A stretch of 31,041 bases of DNA from a virus: positions 1-31,041 of IMG/VR virus record IMGVR_UViG_3300010885_050382; one strand, written 5' to 3'. This document shows positions 20,565 through 27,895 of the stretch, piece by piece. How positions within the stretch are numbered: the stretch's first letter is position 1; every line of letters begins with the position of its first letter. A model generated the notes under the pieces. The model was not told the DNA's origin and made no database searches. It saw only the letters and a program-made list of their open reading frames with translations. Made by a program: the position numbers and the translations under genes.

Positions 20565-21152
20565 ATGGCAAACATTAATAAGCCTTTTGGTCTGCGTCCT
20601 TCGGGTAATCTTTCTGCTACCGGTGCTCAAAAGCAATACGGCTATCAGATTGCTAACTCGTATGCCACAGCCATTTACCAAGGCGATCTCGTCGTCCTTT
20701 ATGACGGCTACATCATCAAGTACGACGCTTCTACACATACTGCTCCCACGGGCGTGTTTAACGGTGTGCAGTACAACGACCCAACTCGTGCCAACAAGCC
20801 GACTTGGAAAAACTACTACCCAGGCAGCATCACCGTCACCATTGGTGTTATTGACTGCGAAGTGTTGGACGATCCCGCCCAACTGTTCTTGGTGCAAGCT
20901 GGCGCTGCAGTGACTCAAGCCAACATTGGCAAGAACGCTGATCCAACAGCCTCTACCACGGGTAGCACAGTCAACGGTATTTCCAACGGATCGTTGGATT
21001 CGGCATCTATTGCCAAAACCGCTGCACTGACCTTCAAAATCGTTGGCCTCTATCAGTCTCCCGACAATGAGTTGGGTACTTATGCAGTGGTCGTTGTCAA
21101 ACTCAACCAACATCAGTACGGCAGCGTCGGTGTTGCATCTGACGGAGCATAA
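20565..21152 (+). CDS. Probable capsid decoration/stabilisation protein
   Basis: 195 residues, ATG at 20565 with AGGAGATTCAA upstream. It starts MANINKPFGLRPSGNL and is rich in beta strands, Ser, Thr and Ala (YAVVVVKLNQHQYG at the end), without Cys clusters or membrane segments. It directly precedes the major capsid gene, where head-stabilising proteins usually lie. The role is inferred from context and composition. Confidence 0.65.
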   Translation: MANINKPFGLRPSGNLSATGAQKQYGYQIANSYATAIYQGDLVVLYDGYIIKYDASTHTAPTGVFNGVQYNDPTRANKPTWKNYYPGSITVTIGVIDCEVLDDPAQLFLVQAGAAVTQANIGKNADPTASTTGSTVNGISNGSLDSASIAKTAALTFKIVGLYQSPDNELGTYAVVVVKLNQHQYGSVGVASDGA

Positions 21153-21154
21153 TC

Positions 21155-22069
21155 ATGGCCATTACCCGTTCACAACTTGTCAAAGAACTCGAGCCAGGCC
21201 TGAACGCCTTGTTTGGTATTGAATACAAGCGCTACGAAAACGAGCACGAAGAGATTTTCTCCACCGAGACATCTGACCGCGCGTTCGAGGAAGAAGTTAT
21301 GTTGACTGGTTTCGGCTCTGCTCCGGTGAAAACCGAGGGCGCTGGCCTGGCATACGACACCGCTTTGGAATCGTTCACTGCTCGCTACACGCACGAAACC
21401 ATCGCTATGGCGTTTGCGCTGACAGAAGAAGCCGTTGAGGACAACCTCTACGACCGTCTGTCTGCTCGCTACACCAAGGCCCTGGCTCGCTCCATGGCCA
21501 ACACCAAGCAAGTAAAAGGTGCTTCCGTGTTGAACAATGGTTTCACCGGCGGCCAGTACGCTGGTGGCGACGGCGTGGCTTTGCTGTCCACTGCTCACCC
21601 AACCGCTTTGGGCCCTAACTTCGCCAACCGCCCCACTGTAGGTGCTGACTTGAACGAGACTTCTCTCGAGCAGGGCATCATCGACATTGCGGCGTTCACT
21701 GACGAGCGTGGCTTGAAGGTTGCACTGACAGCGCGCAAGATGATTGTTCCTAAGGAGCTGCAATTCACCGCAGAGCGCCTGATGAAGAGCACCTTGCGCA
21801 CCAGCACGGCTGACAACGATATCAACGCGATCAAGTCCATGGGCCTGATTCCCGAAGGTTACGCTGTCAACCACTACCTGACCGACGTGGATGCATGGTT
21901 CCTGATCACCGACGCGCCTAACGGCCTGAAGATGTTCAACCGTTCGCCCATTAAGACCGCTTTTGAAGGCGATTTTGATACCGGCAACGTGCGCTACAAG
22001 GCCCGTGAGCGTTACAGCTTCGGCTGGTCTGACCCACGTGGTATCTACGGTTCTCCTGGTGCTGCATAA
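21155..22069 (+). CDS. Major capsid protein
   Basis: 304 residues, two bases after the previous stop. The start (MAITRSQLVKELEPGLNALFGIEYKRYENEHEEIF) and the pattern YTHETIAMAFALTEEAVEDNLYDRL, SARYTKALARSMANTKQVKGASVLNN, and LTARKMIVPKELQFTAERLMKS fit the HK97-fold capsid proteins of the Mu gpT-like group. The end (RYSFGWSDPRGIYGSPGA) is also typical. Its length suits a capsid protein without a long scaffold fusion, in keeping with the separate scaffold gene. A strong terminator follows. Confidence 0.9.
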   Translation: MAITRSQLVKELEPGLNALFGIEYKRYENEHEEIFSTETSDRAFEEEVMLTGFGSAPVKTEGAGLAYDTALESFTARYTHETIAMAFALTEEAVEDNLYDRLSARYTKALARSMANTKQVKGASVLNNGFTGGQYAGGDGVALLSTAHPTALGPNFANRPTVGADLNETSLEQGIIDIAAFTDERGLKVALTARKMIVPKELQFTAERLMKSTLRTSTADNDINAIKSMGLIPEGYAVNHYLTDVDAWFLITDAPNGLKMFNRSPIKTAFEGDFDTGNVRYKARERYSFGWSDPRGIYGSPGAA

Positions 22070-22085
22070 GCAATCAGGAAACATG

Positions 22086-22110
22086 AAAAAGGGGCCTTGT
22101 GCCCCTTTTT
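22086..22110 (+). terminator. Terminator after the capsid gene
   Basis: Perfect stem AAAAAGGGGC (22086-22095) with GCCCCTTTTT (22101-22110), loop CTTGT. It should limit read-through from the capsid gene into the tail region. Confidence 0.9.
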
Positions 22111-22147
22111 CTTTTGGTGTATATTGCTCTCATTCCGGGGTTTTCCG
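22097..22147 (+). promoter_or_regulatory. Promoter embedded in the terminator, with 5' hairpin
   Basis: TTGTGC (22097-22102), whose first five bases are the terminator loop, then 17 bases, then TATATT (22120-22125). A CCGG-GGTTTT-CCGG hairpin (22135-22148) follows, as in the early-type cassettes. It would restart transcription for the genes from 22215 on. Confidence 0.5.
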
Positions 22148-22202
22148 GCGTATCTAACAGTCCCGGCTGACGACATGCAGACAGATACGCCTTATCGCAT
22201 GT
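22147..22202 (+). promoter_or_regulatory. Structured 5' leader of the gene at 22215
   Basis: GGCGTATCT (22147-22155) pairs perfectly with AGATACGCC (22183-22191). Inside and beyond it, ACATGC (22173-22178) can pair with GCATGT (22197-22202), which would exclude the first stem. The ribosome site GTGAGGAAA follows at once. Confidence 0.5.
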
Positions 22203-22214
22203 GAGGAAATTACC

Positions 22215-22718
22215 ATGGCAAAAACGACCTTTAACGGCCCCGTCCGTTCGCAGAACGGCTTTCAGTCCGTCACCGTCAGCAAAACCACTGGCGCAGTCAC
22301 AATTGACGCTTCTTTTGGCACCACAACCAGCGTGACCAATCTGTCTTTCACCAGCCAGACCCACCCGACAACTGCCGCGATTAACGCCACTGCAACAGCC
22401 ACTGCTGCGCAGGTTATTACCGGCTACATTACCTCTACTTCGGCAGCCGCCACCACCATTACACTGCCTACAGGCACGTTGCTTGGTGCTGCGCTTGGTG
22501 CTGCCAAAGGCACCGTGATGGACCTGTACATTGACAACACTGCTGGCGCGAGCACGGTGACCATTGCTGTTGCAGTCAACGGTATTTTGTCTACTGCGGC
22601 CGTAGACACCCCGGGCAGCTTTGGTGACTTGACTGTTGCTTCTGGCGTTACTGGTTTGGCACGATTCACCATCATGTTCTCCAGCGCCACCGCATACGTA
22701 TTTACCCGCACTGCTTAA
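22215..22718 (+). CDS. Probable virion surface protein, Thr/Ala-rich
   Basis: 167 residues. Starts MAKTTFNGPVRSQNGFQSVTVSKTTG; the FNGPVRS..GF start is one I recall from small virion proteins. The rest is a Thr/Ser/Ala-rich beta repeat with low charge (TITLPTGTLLGAALGAAKGTVMDLYIDN, STVTIAVAVNG), as in decoration or fibre proteins. It has its own leader and possibly its own promoter, which suggests it is made in large amounts. Confidence 0.65.
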   Translation: MAKTTFNGPVRSQNGFQSVTVSKTTGAVTIDASFGTTTSVTNLSFTSQTHPTTAAINATATATAAQVITGYITSTSAAATTITLPTGTLLGAALGAAKGTVMDLYIDNTAGASTVTIAVAVNGILSTAAVDTPGSFGDLTVASGVTGLARFTIMFSSATAYVFTRTA

Positions 22719-22726
22719 TTGATCTC

Positions 22727-22747
22727 AGGGGCCTTGGCCCTTGTTTT
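22727..22747 (+). terminator. Weak terminator-like hairpin
   Basis: AGGGGCC (22727-22733) pairs with GGCCCTT (22736-22742) through one G-T pair, followed by TTGTTTT. The two-base loop is tight, so strength is doubtful. Confidence 0.4.
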
Positions 22748-22761
22748 AAAGGAGATTGATT

Positions 22762-23271
22762 ATGACCTTTCAATATGACGTAAAACAGGCGCATATAAAC
22801 GCTAGTGGGTTTTTGGTGCTTGGAAGAACCCGTGTCAAAGGCCTGTCTTATGTAGGCACTGCTACTGCAGGCTCGGTGACCCTATTTGACACAACCACGG
22901 CTCCGATTACGACTGCCACTTACGGGCGTTCCGGCACTACGGTGACTGTTACGCAGGCAGGACATGGCTTGGCTACAGGAGACGCAATCGGTATTGATTT
23001 TGGAGCAGGGACAGGTGGAACGGCCACAAACGGAAACTACGTTGTGACCGTTACGAACTCAAGCACTTTTACGCTCACTGACATCAACTCCGGCAGTATC
23101 ACTGCAGGGGCATCCATGGTGTATGCAACGCGTTGGTTACTGACGTATGACGTCAGTGCGAGCGACACTTTCAACAATGCTCCGCTTATTCCAAACGACG
23201 GGGTGGTAGCCAGATTTGGCGTATATGCGTACATGTCAAACCTTGCGGCAGTAAACATTTATTACGGATAA
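22762..23271 (+). CDS. Virion protein with GHGL-type beta module
   Basis: 169 residues from the ATG at 22762 with AAAGGAG upstream (a TTG two codons earlier is less likely). Residues about 53-118 (YGRSGTTVTVTQAGHGLATGDAIGIDF...GNYVVTVTNSSTFTLTD) are a small beta module widely reused in phage structural and fibre proteins. The rest is beta-rich. It probably lies on the head or at the tail. A partner in the particle cannot be told from the sequence. Confidence 0.65.
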   Translation: MTFQYDVKQAHINASGFLVLGRTRVKGLSYVGTATAGSVTLFDTTTAPITTATYGRSGTTVTVTQAGHGLATGDAIGIDFGAGTGGTATNGNYVVTVTNSSTFTLTDINSGSITAGASMVYATRWLLTYDVSASDTFNNAPLIPNDGVVARFGVYAYMSNLAAVNIYYG

Positions 23272-23281
23272 GGAGTCCATC

Positions 23282-23467
23282 ATGGGACGAGCAGCAAAAA
23301 TGTCAATTCCTGAGTACCAAGGCGAATGCCAACCTGGTGCGCAAAAGCAGGACATGTCTAAAGGCGGTCCAAAGCAGACTGCACGCAAGGATTACCAGAA
23401 GCCTTCGTCTTCTGTGTCCCCGCGCGGCGTGGGCGAAGCTCGGAACAAGCCCTGCAAGATGTACTGA
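23282..23467 (+). CDS. Small basic protein, unknown function
   Basis: 61 residues, ATG at 23282 with ATAAGGAGT upstream. It is polar and basic (GAQKQDMSKGGPKQTARKDYQKPSSSVSPRGVGEARNKPCKMY), probably largely disordered, ending in a cysteine motif (KPCKMY). It is followed after two bases by the next small basic gene, suggesting a linked role. Confidence 0.65.
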   Translation: MGRAAKMSIPEYQGECQPGAQKQDMSKGGPKQTARKDYQKPSSSVSPRGVGEARNKPCKMY

Positions 23468-23469
23468 CC

Positions 23470-23724
23470 ATGGCCAAGAAAGCTCCCTCTCTTGCTATCG
23501 GGCGCGGTGAGAAACTGCCCGCTTCCAAAGGAGCGGGCTTGACTGCTAAAGGCCGCGCCAAGTACAACGCTGCAACCGGCAGCAACCTCAAAGCTCCCCA
23601 GCCCCAAGGCGGCAAGCGCAAGGATTCTTTTTGCGCACGCATGAGCGGCGTGCCGGGGCCGATGAAAGACGAAAAAGGCAAGCCTACCCGCAAGGCTGCT
23701 GCTCTTGCAAGATGGAAATGCTGA
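23470..23724 (+). CDS. Conserved basic phage protein (DUF6321-like)
   Basis: 84 residues. The pattern GAGLTAKGRAKYNAATGSNL, KAPQPQGGKRKDSFCARMSG and GPMKDEKGKPTRKAAALARWKC is highly conserved in many phages, including cyanophages and marine phages, and I link it to DUF6321. The function is unknown. Very basic with two conserved cysteines near the middle and end, so nucleic-acid or metal binding is possible. It is encoded among virion genes. Confidence 0.8.
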   Translation: MAKKAPSLAIGRGEKLPASKGAGLTAKGRAKYNAATGSNLKAPQPQGGKRKDSFCARMSGVPGPMKDEKGKPTRKAAALARWKC

Positions 23725-23725
23725 C

Positions 23726-23971
23726 ATGGAAATGATGTTATGGAACGCAGCTCTAAGTGCGATTGTTGCTGTCATGGGCTTTATGCTTAAAAGCAAATTT
23801 GATGAGCTGGACAGGCTTGGCATTTTGCTGAACCGTACTCGTGAAGAAGTTGCTCGCGACCACATTACTCGGGCTGAGTTTCGTGCAGACATGCAGCAAC
23901 TGCTTGACCGGTTTGATCGGCTTGAGCGCAAGATTGATGGCCTTAGAGGCTTTAGTTCTCAACATGAGTAA
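23726..23971 (+). CDS. Membrane-anchored coiled-coil protein, holin- or spanin-like
   Basis: 81 residues from the ATG at 23726, one base after the previous stop. One N-terminal membrane helix (about 3-22, MMLWNAALSAIVAVMGFMLKSK) is followed by a charged coiled coil (FDELDRLGILLNRTREEVARD... LLDRFDRLERKIDGL). This layout is common in phages and often lies near lysis genes. A holin, spanin or inner-membrane anchor are all possible. No separate endolysin is seen nearby. Confidence 0.7.
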   Translation: MEMMLWNAALSAIVAVMGFMLKSKFDELDRLGILLNRTREEVARDHITRAEFRADMQQLLDRFDRLERKIDGLRGFSSQHE

Positions 23972-23992
23972 AAACTTTTAAAAGGTGGCAAT

Positions 23993-24349
23993 ATGAAAAA
24001 AGGTTACGCAGGCGGTGGCATGACCATGGTCAAAAAAGGCGGCAAGATGGTTCCGGACTTTGCTGCTGATGGCAAAGGCAAGATGGCCAAGGGCGGTATG
24101 GCCAAAGGTGGCATGCACAAGATGCCTGACGGGAAAATGATGAAAGACTCGGCCATGAAAAAGATGGCCCACGGCGGCATGGCAATGTCCGGTGTACCCG
24201 AGGGCGGCAGGATGAGCGCTTCGGGCTCAGACGCAGCAGGCCCTACTGCCACAACGCTGACCCAGAACGTCACAAAGTCTGTCCAAGGCGACAGAGTCCA
24301 AGTCCGCGGCGTAGGCGCTGCGCGTGCCCGTTCTGCCAAGATTTATTAA
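23993..24349 (+). CDS. Met/Gly/Lys-rich low-complexity protein
   Basis: 118 residues, ATG at 23993 with AAAAGGTGG upstream. The first 75 residues hold about fifteen methionines in GGM/KGGM repeats (MAKGGMAKGGMHKMPDGKMM), strongly basic; the last 45 look folded (TATTLTQNVTKSVQGDRVQVRGVGAARARSAKIY). Proteins of this kind occur between head and tail genes of environmental phages, without known function. DNA or membrane binding is a guess from composition. Confidence 0.7.
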   Translation: MKKGYAGGGMTMVKKGGKMVPDFAADGKGKMAKGGMAKGGMHKMPDGKMMKDSAMKKMAHGGMAMSGVPEGGRMSASGSDAAGPTATTLTQNVTKSVQGDRVQVRGVGAARARSAKIY

Positions 24350-24352
24350 TCT

Positions 24353-25033
24353 ATGGCCACTTCCGGCGTCTCTTCCTACAACCCCGACTTCGACGAGATC
24401 ATCCTCGAAGCTTACGAGCGCTGCGGCCTCCAGGTTCGGGATGGCTACGATGCCAGGACGGCGCGCCGGTCGCTCAATGTGATGTTTGCAGAGTGGGCCA
24501 ATCGCGGCCTAAACCTGTGGACGATTGAGCAACATGAGGTGGTTTTGACGGCCAACGTAAACGAGTACACGCTGCCCACGGACACAGTAGACGCATTGTC
24601 GGCAGTGATCCGTACCAATGCGGGTACGTCCAACCAGCAGGACATCACGATTGACCGCATCGGCAGCGCAGAGTATTTGCATGTCCCCAACAAGTACACC
24701 CCGTCGCGCCCAGCGCAGTACTATGTCCAGCGCACGGTCCCGGCCAAGCTATTTTTGTACCCTGCCCCCGACGCCACGCAGCAGTACATTTTCCGGTACT
24801 ACGGCATTCGCCGCATTGAAGAGGCCGGAGCGTTTACCAATACGGCGGACATATCCTTTAGGTTCCTGCCTTGCTTAATTGCTGGCCTGGCGTATTACTT
24901 GGCCATCAAGAAGGCCCCGGATCGCATCCAGATCCTCAAGCAGTTTTACGAGGAAGAGTTTGCGCGCGCAGCGGCCGAGGACCGTGAGCGGTCCAGCTAC
25001 TTTGCTGTGCCCACCTACATGGGGAACTACTGA
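24353..25033 (+). CDS. Head-to-tail adaptor (P22 gp4-like)
   Basis: 226 residues. The pattern FDEIILEAYERCGLQVRDGYDARTARRSLNVMFAEWANRGLNLWTIEQ, then EYTLPTDTVDALSAVIRT, DITIDRIGSAEYLHVPNK and FRFLPCLIAGLAYYLAIKKAPDRI is the first adaptor ring protein that binds the portal in short-tailed phages. The ATG at 24353 has no good ribosome site and follows the previous stop by three bases, so translation is probably coupled. Overlap TGATG with the next gene. Confidence 0.8.
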   Translation: MATSGVSSYNPDFDEIILEAYERCGLQVRDGYDARTARRSLNVMFAEWANRGLNLWTIEQHEVVLTANVNEYTLPTDTVDALSAVIRTNAGTSNQQDITIDRIGSAEYLHVPNKYTPSRPAQYYVQRTVPAKLFLYPAPDATQQYIFRYYGIRRIEEAGAFTNTADISFRFLPCLIAGLAYYLAIKKAPDRIQILKQFYEEEFARAAAEDRERSSYFAVPTYMGNY

Positions 25034-25365
25034 TGGCTGGGTACGCCGCAGGCAAGTATGCAATTGCGCTATGCGACCAATGTGGCCAGCGCTTCAAGCT
25101 CAACGTCCTCAAAAAGGAATGGACAGGCTTTAAAGTCTGTGATGAGTGCTACGAACCTAAACACCCCCAACTGGAGCCCAAGCGCACCATCAATGAGCCT
25201 CAGGCGCTTTTAGAGCCACGTCCTGAGGCCAGGATGGGCGTCACCGTGTATGTGGGCTTCACAGTGGACACTTCTTTTGCTAGTATCGGTATGCAGCCAA
25301 TGCCGCCTGCAAGACCCCTGGCTGCCGGAGCCATGCTTGGAACGGTCACAACGAGCATCACATGA
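25033..25365 (+). CDS. Virion protein with zinc-ribbon-like start
   Basis: 110 residues, start overlapping the previous stop (TGATG). Two CxxC pairs (CDQC about 14-17, CDEC about 36-39) around a short loop resemble a zinc ribbon (IALCDQCGQRFKLNVL...GFKVCDECYEPKHPQ). The second half is proline- and alanine-rich. It lies between two adaptor genes, so a minor structural or assembly role is likely. It overlaps the next gene by 4 bases (ATGA). Confidence 0.7.
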   Translation: MAGYAAGKYAIALCDQCGQRFKLNVLKKEWTGFKVCDECYEPKHPQLEPKRTINEPQALLEPRPEARMGVTVYVGFTVDTSFASIGMQPMPPARPLAAGAMLGTVTTSIT

Positions 25366-26207
25366 ACTACACCGAATTGCGCGATGCCATTGAGGCATAC
25401 ACCAACAACACCGACAGCGATTTCATTGCTGAGATACCGGTGTTTGTGCGCCAGGCAGAGCAACGCATCTACAACTCTGTTCAGATCGCCAACCTGCGCA
25501 GGAATATGACCGGAAATCTACAAGCAGGGAATAAGTACATCCCCTGCCCTTTTGATTTTCTCTCCGCATATTCTTTGGCTATTTATGCGGCTCCTTCAAC
25601 AACTGCGACAGGCACCACAGGCCTGTACACCATTGTTGTTGCCAGTGCCAGCAATATCACTAAGGGGATGTATGCTTCTGGCAATAATATTGGCACAGGT
25701 GCAGTAGTAACTCTGGTTGTGGGCACCACGGTCACGCTCTCTGCGGCCAACACAGGTACTGTGTCAGGCACTGTGCAGTTTCAGGGTGACTACATTTATT
25801 TGTTGAATCGCGATGTCAATTACATGCGCGAGGCATACCCTAACCCTATGCAACGGGCCACGCCAAAATACTATGCCATTTTTGGTCCCAACATCAACAA
25901 CGTCAACGAGCTGACTTTTATTGTTGGTCCCACCCCAGACATTGACTACAACGCCGAACTTCATTTTTACTACTACCCCGCGTCAATCGTCACGGCCGGA
26001 ACGTCCTGGCTTGGCGACAATTTTGACAGCGTCCTTTTGTACGGTGCCCTTGTTGAGGCATACACCTGGATGAAGGGCGAGCAGGACATGATGGCTGTCT
26101 ATGATGGCAAGTACAAAGAGGCGCTTGGCCTGTTGAAGAACTTGGGTGATGGCAAGCAACGCGGCGATGCCTACCAAGACGGTCAAGTCAGACTCCCGGT
26201 GAGGTAA
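25362..26207 (+). CDS. Adaptor protein (SU10-type) with inserted beta module
   Basis: 281 residues. The N-terminus (MNYTELRDAIEAYTNNTDSDFIAEIPVFVRQAEQRIYNSVQ) and C-terminal half (YLLNRDVNYMREAYP, TPKYYAIFG, LTFIVGPTPDIDYNAELHFYYYP, YGALVEAYTWMKGEQDMMAVYDGKY) match the phage adaptor family named after SU10. Residues about 76-140 interrupt this with a beta-repeat unit (GMYASGNNIGTGAVVTLVVG then TTVTLSAANTGTVSGTVQF) of the kind found in fibres. The adaptor joins portal and tail; the insert would protrude from it. Confidence 0.8.
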   Translation: MNYTELRDAIEAYTNNTDSDFIAEIPVFVRQAEQRIYNSVQIANLRRNMTGNLQAGNKYIPCPFDFLSAYSLAIYAAPSTTATGTTGLYTIVVASASNITKGMYASGNNIGTGAVVTLVVGTTVTLSAANTGTVSGTVQFQGDYIYLLNRDVNYMREAYPNPMQRATPKYYAIFGPNINNVNELTFIVGPTPDIDYNAELHFYYYPASIVTAGTSWLGDNFDSVLLYGALVEAYTWMKGEQDMMAVYDGKYKEALGLLKNLGDGKQRGDAYQDGQVRLPVR

Positions 26208-26210
26208 CCC

Positions 26211-26627
26211 ATGATTACCGCCGGATTGACTAACAGTTTTAAAGAGCAGCTCCTGCTTGGGATACATGACTTTAGCGTTGATGTAATAAAAATTGCTTTG
26301 TACACGTCTGCTGCTGACCTTGGCCCCACTACGCTGGTGTATACCACCGCCGGTGAGGTATCAGGTGTCGGCTATACGGCCGCAGGCCAAGTGCTGACAG
26401 GGGCAGTTGTGACGCGCACAGGCGGGACTGCGTATGTGTCTTTTAATAACCCGGCATGGAACGCTGCAACTTTTACCACGCGCGGCGCGTTGATTTACAA
26501 CTCGTCTAAAAGCGACCGTTCCATAGGTGTATTAAATTTTGGCTTGGATCAGACCATGTTGAGCCAGCAGTTTCAAATACAGTTTCCACCAAACAATGCG
26601 GATAATGCCCTTATCCGAATTAGCTAA
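26211..26627 (+). CDS. Beta-rich virion protein, paralogue A
   Basis: 138 residues. Starts MITAGLTNSFKEQLLLGIHDFSVDVIKIALYTSAADL. Several blocks are shared with the protein at 26847: a SFK/SFM-EL start, IALY / AALY, TTAGEVSGVGYTAAG / STGEVTGTNYTAGG, LIYNSSKSDR / LIYNSTQSNK, NFG / TFG, and NALIRIS / TALIRLA at the end. This indicates duplication. Probably a tail or baseplate component; the exact place is unknown. Confidence 0.7.
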   Translation: MITAGLTNSFKEQLLLGIHDFSVDVIKIALYTSAADLGPTTLVYTTAGEVSGVGYTAAGQVLTGAVVTRTGGTAYVSFNNPAWNAATFTTRGALIYNSSKSDRSIGVLNFGLDQTMLSQQFQIQFPPNNADNALIRIS

Positions 26628-26641
26628 ACAGGAAGACAATT

Positions 26642-26836
26642 ATGGCCATGGTCACAACCACCAAAGGCGAAATGGACGAGTCTCTTCTTGAGAAAAAAGA
26701 AGGTTCCGTTGATAATGACAACGAGTACACAACTTGGGTTGAGTATTGGTTGGACGGCGAGTTAGTACATCGGTCAGCACATGTGGCCCTCAAGAAAAAC
26801 GTAAGTTCTGCGGTAGAAGCCGCATCTTTTAATTAA
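26642..26836 (+). CDS. Small acidic protein between the paralogues
   Basis: 64 residues; ATG at 26642. The pattern TTTKGEMDESLLEKKEGSVDNDNEYTTWVEYWLDGELVHRSAHVALKK is conserved in phages I recall, located among tail genes. Acidic front, one beta hairpin, helical end. Function is unknown. Confidence 0.7.
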   Translation: MAMVTTTKGEMDESLLEKKEGSVDNDNEYTTWVEYWLDGELVHRSAHVALKKNVSSAVEAASFN

Positions 26837-26846
26837 GGAGCCTAAC

Positions 26847-27323
26847 ATGGCCAATACTCAAGCAATGACAACAAGTTTTATGGGCGAGCTGATGACCGCT
26901 ACTCATAATTTTGGTGTAGCACCTATTCGTGCCGTTACCACAGTGGATAGCTTTAAAGCTGCTCTGTACCTGACAACTGCAACGGTCAACGCAGCTACTA
27001 CTGCCTACTCTTCAACTGGAGAGGTCACGGGCACTAACTATACTGCAGGGGGTGTGGCAGTGACTATGGGAACTGTTCCAACTGCCACAAACAGTTCCGC
27101 GACAGCGGGCGTTGCCTTTGTTACGCCTTCAGCCAGCATTACATACACAACAGTGACCTTGGCTACGGCTTTTGATGCCGTGTTGATCTACAACTCGACG
27201 CAGAGCAACAAGGCTGTAAGTGTGCATACCTTTGGGTCACAGACCATTACGGCGGGGTCGTTTACTTTGACTATGCCTGCAAATACGACAAGCACCGCGT
27301 TGATTCGTTTGGCTACAACTTAA
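26847..27323 (+). CDS. Beta-rich virion protein, paralogue B
   Basis: 158 residues, ATG at 26847 with AAGGAGCC upstream. Shares the block order described for the protein at 26211 and is 20 residues longer, mostly in the first third. Thr/Ala-rich with low charge. The two copies flank a 64-residue gene, so duplication was followed by divergence, as often in tail-tip or fibre-associated proteins. Confidence 0.7.
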   Translation: MANTQAMTTSFMGELMTATHNFGVAPIRAVTTVDSFKAALYLTTATVNAATTAYSSTGEVTGTNYTAGGVAVTMGTVPTATNSSATAGVAFVTPSASITYTTVTLATAFDAVLIYNSTQSNKAVSVHTFGSQTITAGSFTLTMPANTTSTALIRLATT

Positions 27324-27341
27324 TCTACTCGGAGGTAGCGC

Positions 27342-27884
27342 ATGACTACCGCATGGGGCGAAGGTGCATGGAGTGATAACACTTGGGGCGGTTCCCAGTC
27401 TGGGATAACCGGGAATAGTGCCGTTGGTGCGGTAGGTACAGTAACTGCGTCTTCTGAGTTTCCTGTGCCAATTACAGGAGTAAACGCTTCTGGTGCAGTT
27501 GGTGTGGTAGGTATGGGTGGGCGCACAGTGGCGCTTACGGGTGTATCTGCTTCTGGCGCAGTGGGAGATGTTGTAGAGACAAACAACCCCACGGAAGATG
27601 GCGTTGTTGCACAGGGGCAGGTAGGTACGGTTAGTTCCGCGCGCACAGTGGCGCTCACTGGCGTCTCGGCATCGGGCGGCGTAGGGACCGTAAGTTTTGC
27701 TTACGTTGCGTTTTTGTCAAGCGTGACGGGAACAGGCAGCGTAGGCACTGCTGGTTCAAGCAGGACAGTGGCACTTACGGGCGTGTCCGCGCAAGGGCAG
27801 ACGGGTACGGCAAATTATTTCTACTGGACAACGATAGATGACACCGAGACTGCAAACTGGCAAAATGTTGAAATGGTTGTGTAA
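27342..27884 (+). CDS. Repeat protein with 20-residue units, probable tail component
   Basis: 180 residues starting MTTAWGEGAWSDNTWGGSQ. From about residue 21 to 160 it is built of seven units of 20 residues; RTVALTGVSA recurs at 61, 101 and 141, and each unit has a G.VG core. Such units usually form stacked beta turns in fibres or tail spikes. The first 20 residues are Trp/Gly-rich. The C-terminus (FYWTTIDDTETANWQNVEMVV) is probably an attachment segment. It precedes the fibre genes directly. Confidence 0.7.
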   Translation: MTTAWGEGAWSDNTWGGSQSGITGNSAVGAVGTVTASSEFPVPITGVNASGAVGVVGMGGRTVALTGVSASGAVGDVVETNNPTEDGVVAQGQVGTVSSARTVALTGVSASGGVGTVSFAYVAFLSSVTGTGSVGTAGSSRTVALTGVSAQGQTGTANYFYWTTIDDTETANWQNVEMVV

Positions 27885-27895
27885 AGGACATTGAT

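Noticed and set aside
21170-22084. 304-codon open frame opposite the major capsid gene
   Set aside because: It mirrors the capsid gene almost exactly, has no ribosome site or recognisable motif, and reflects codon bias of the true gene.
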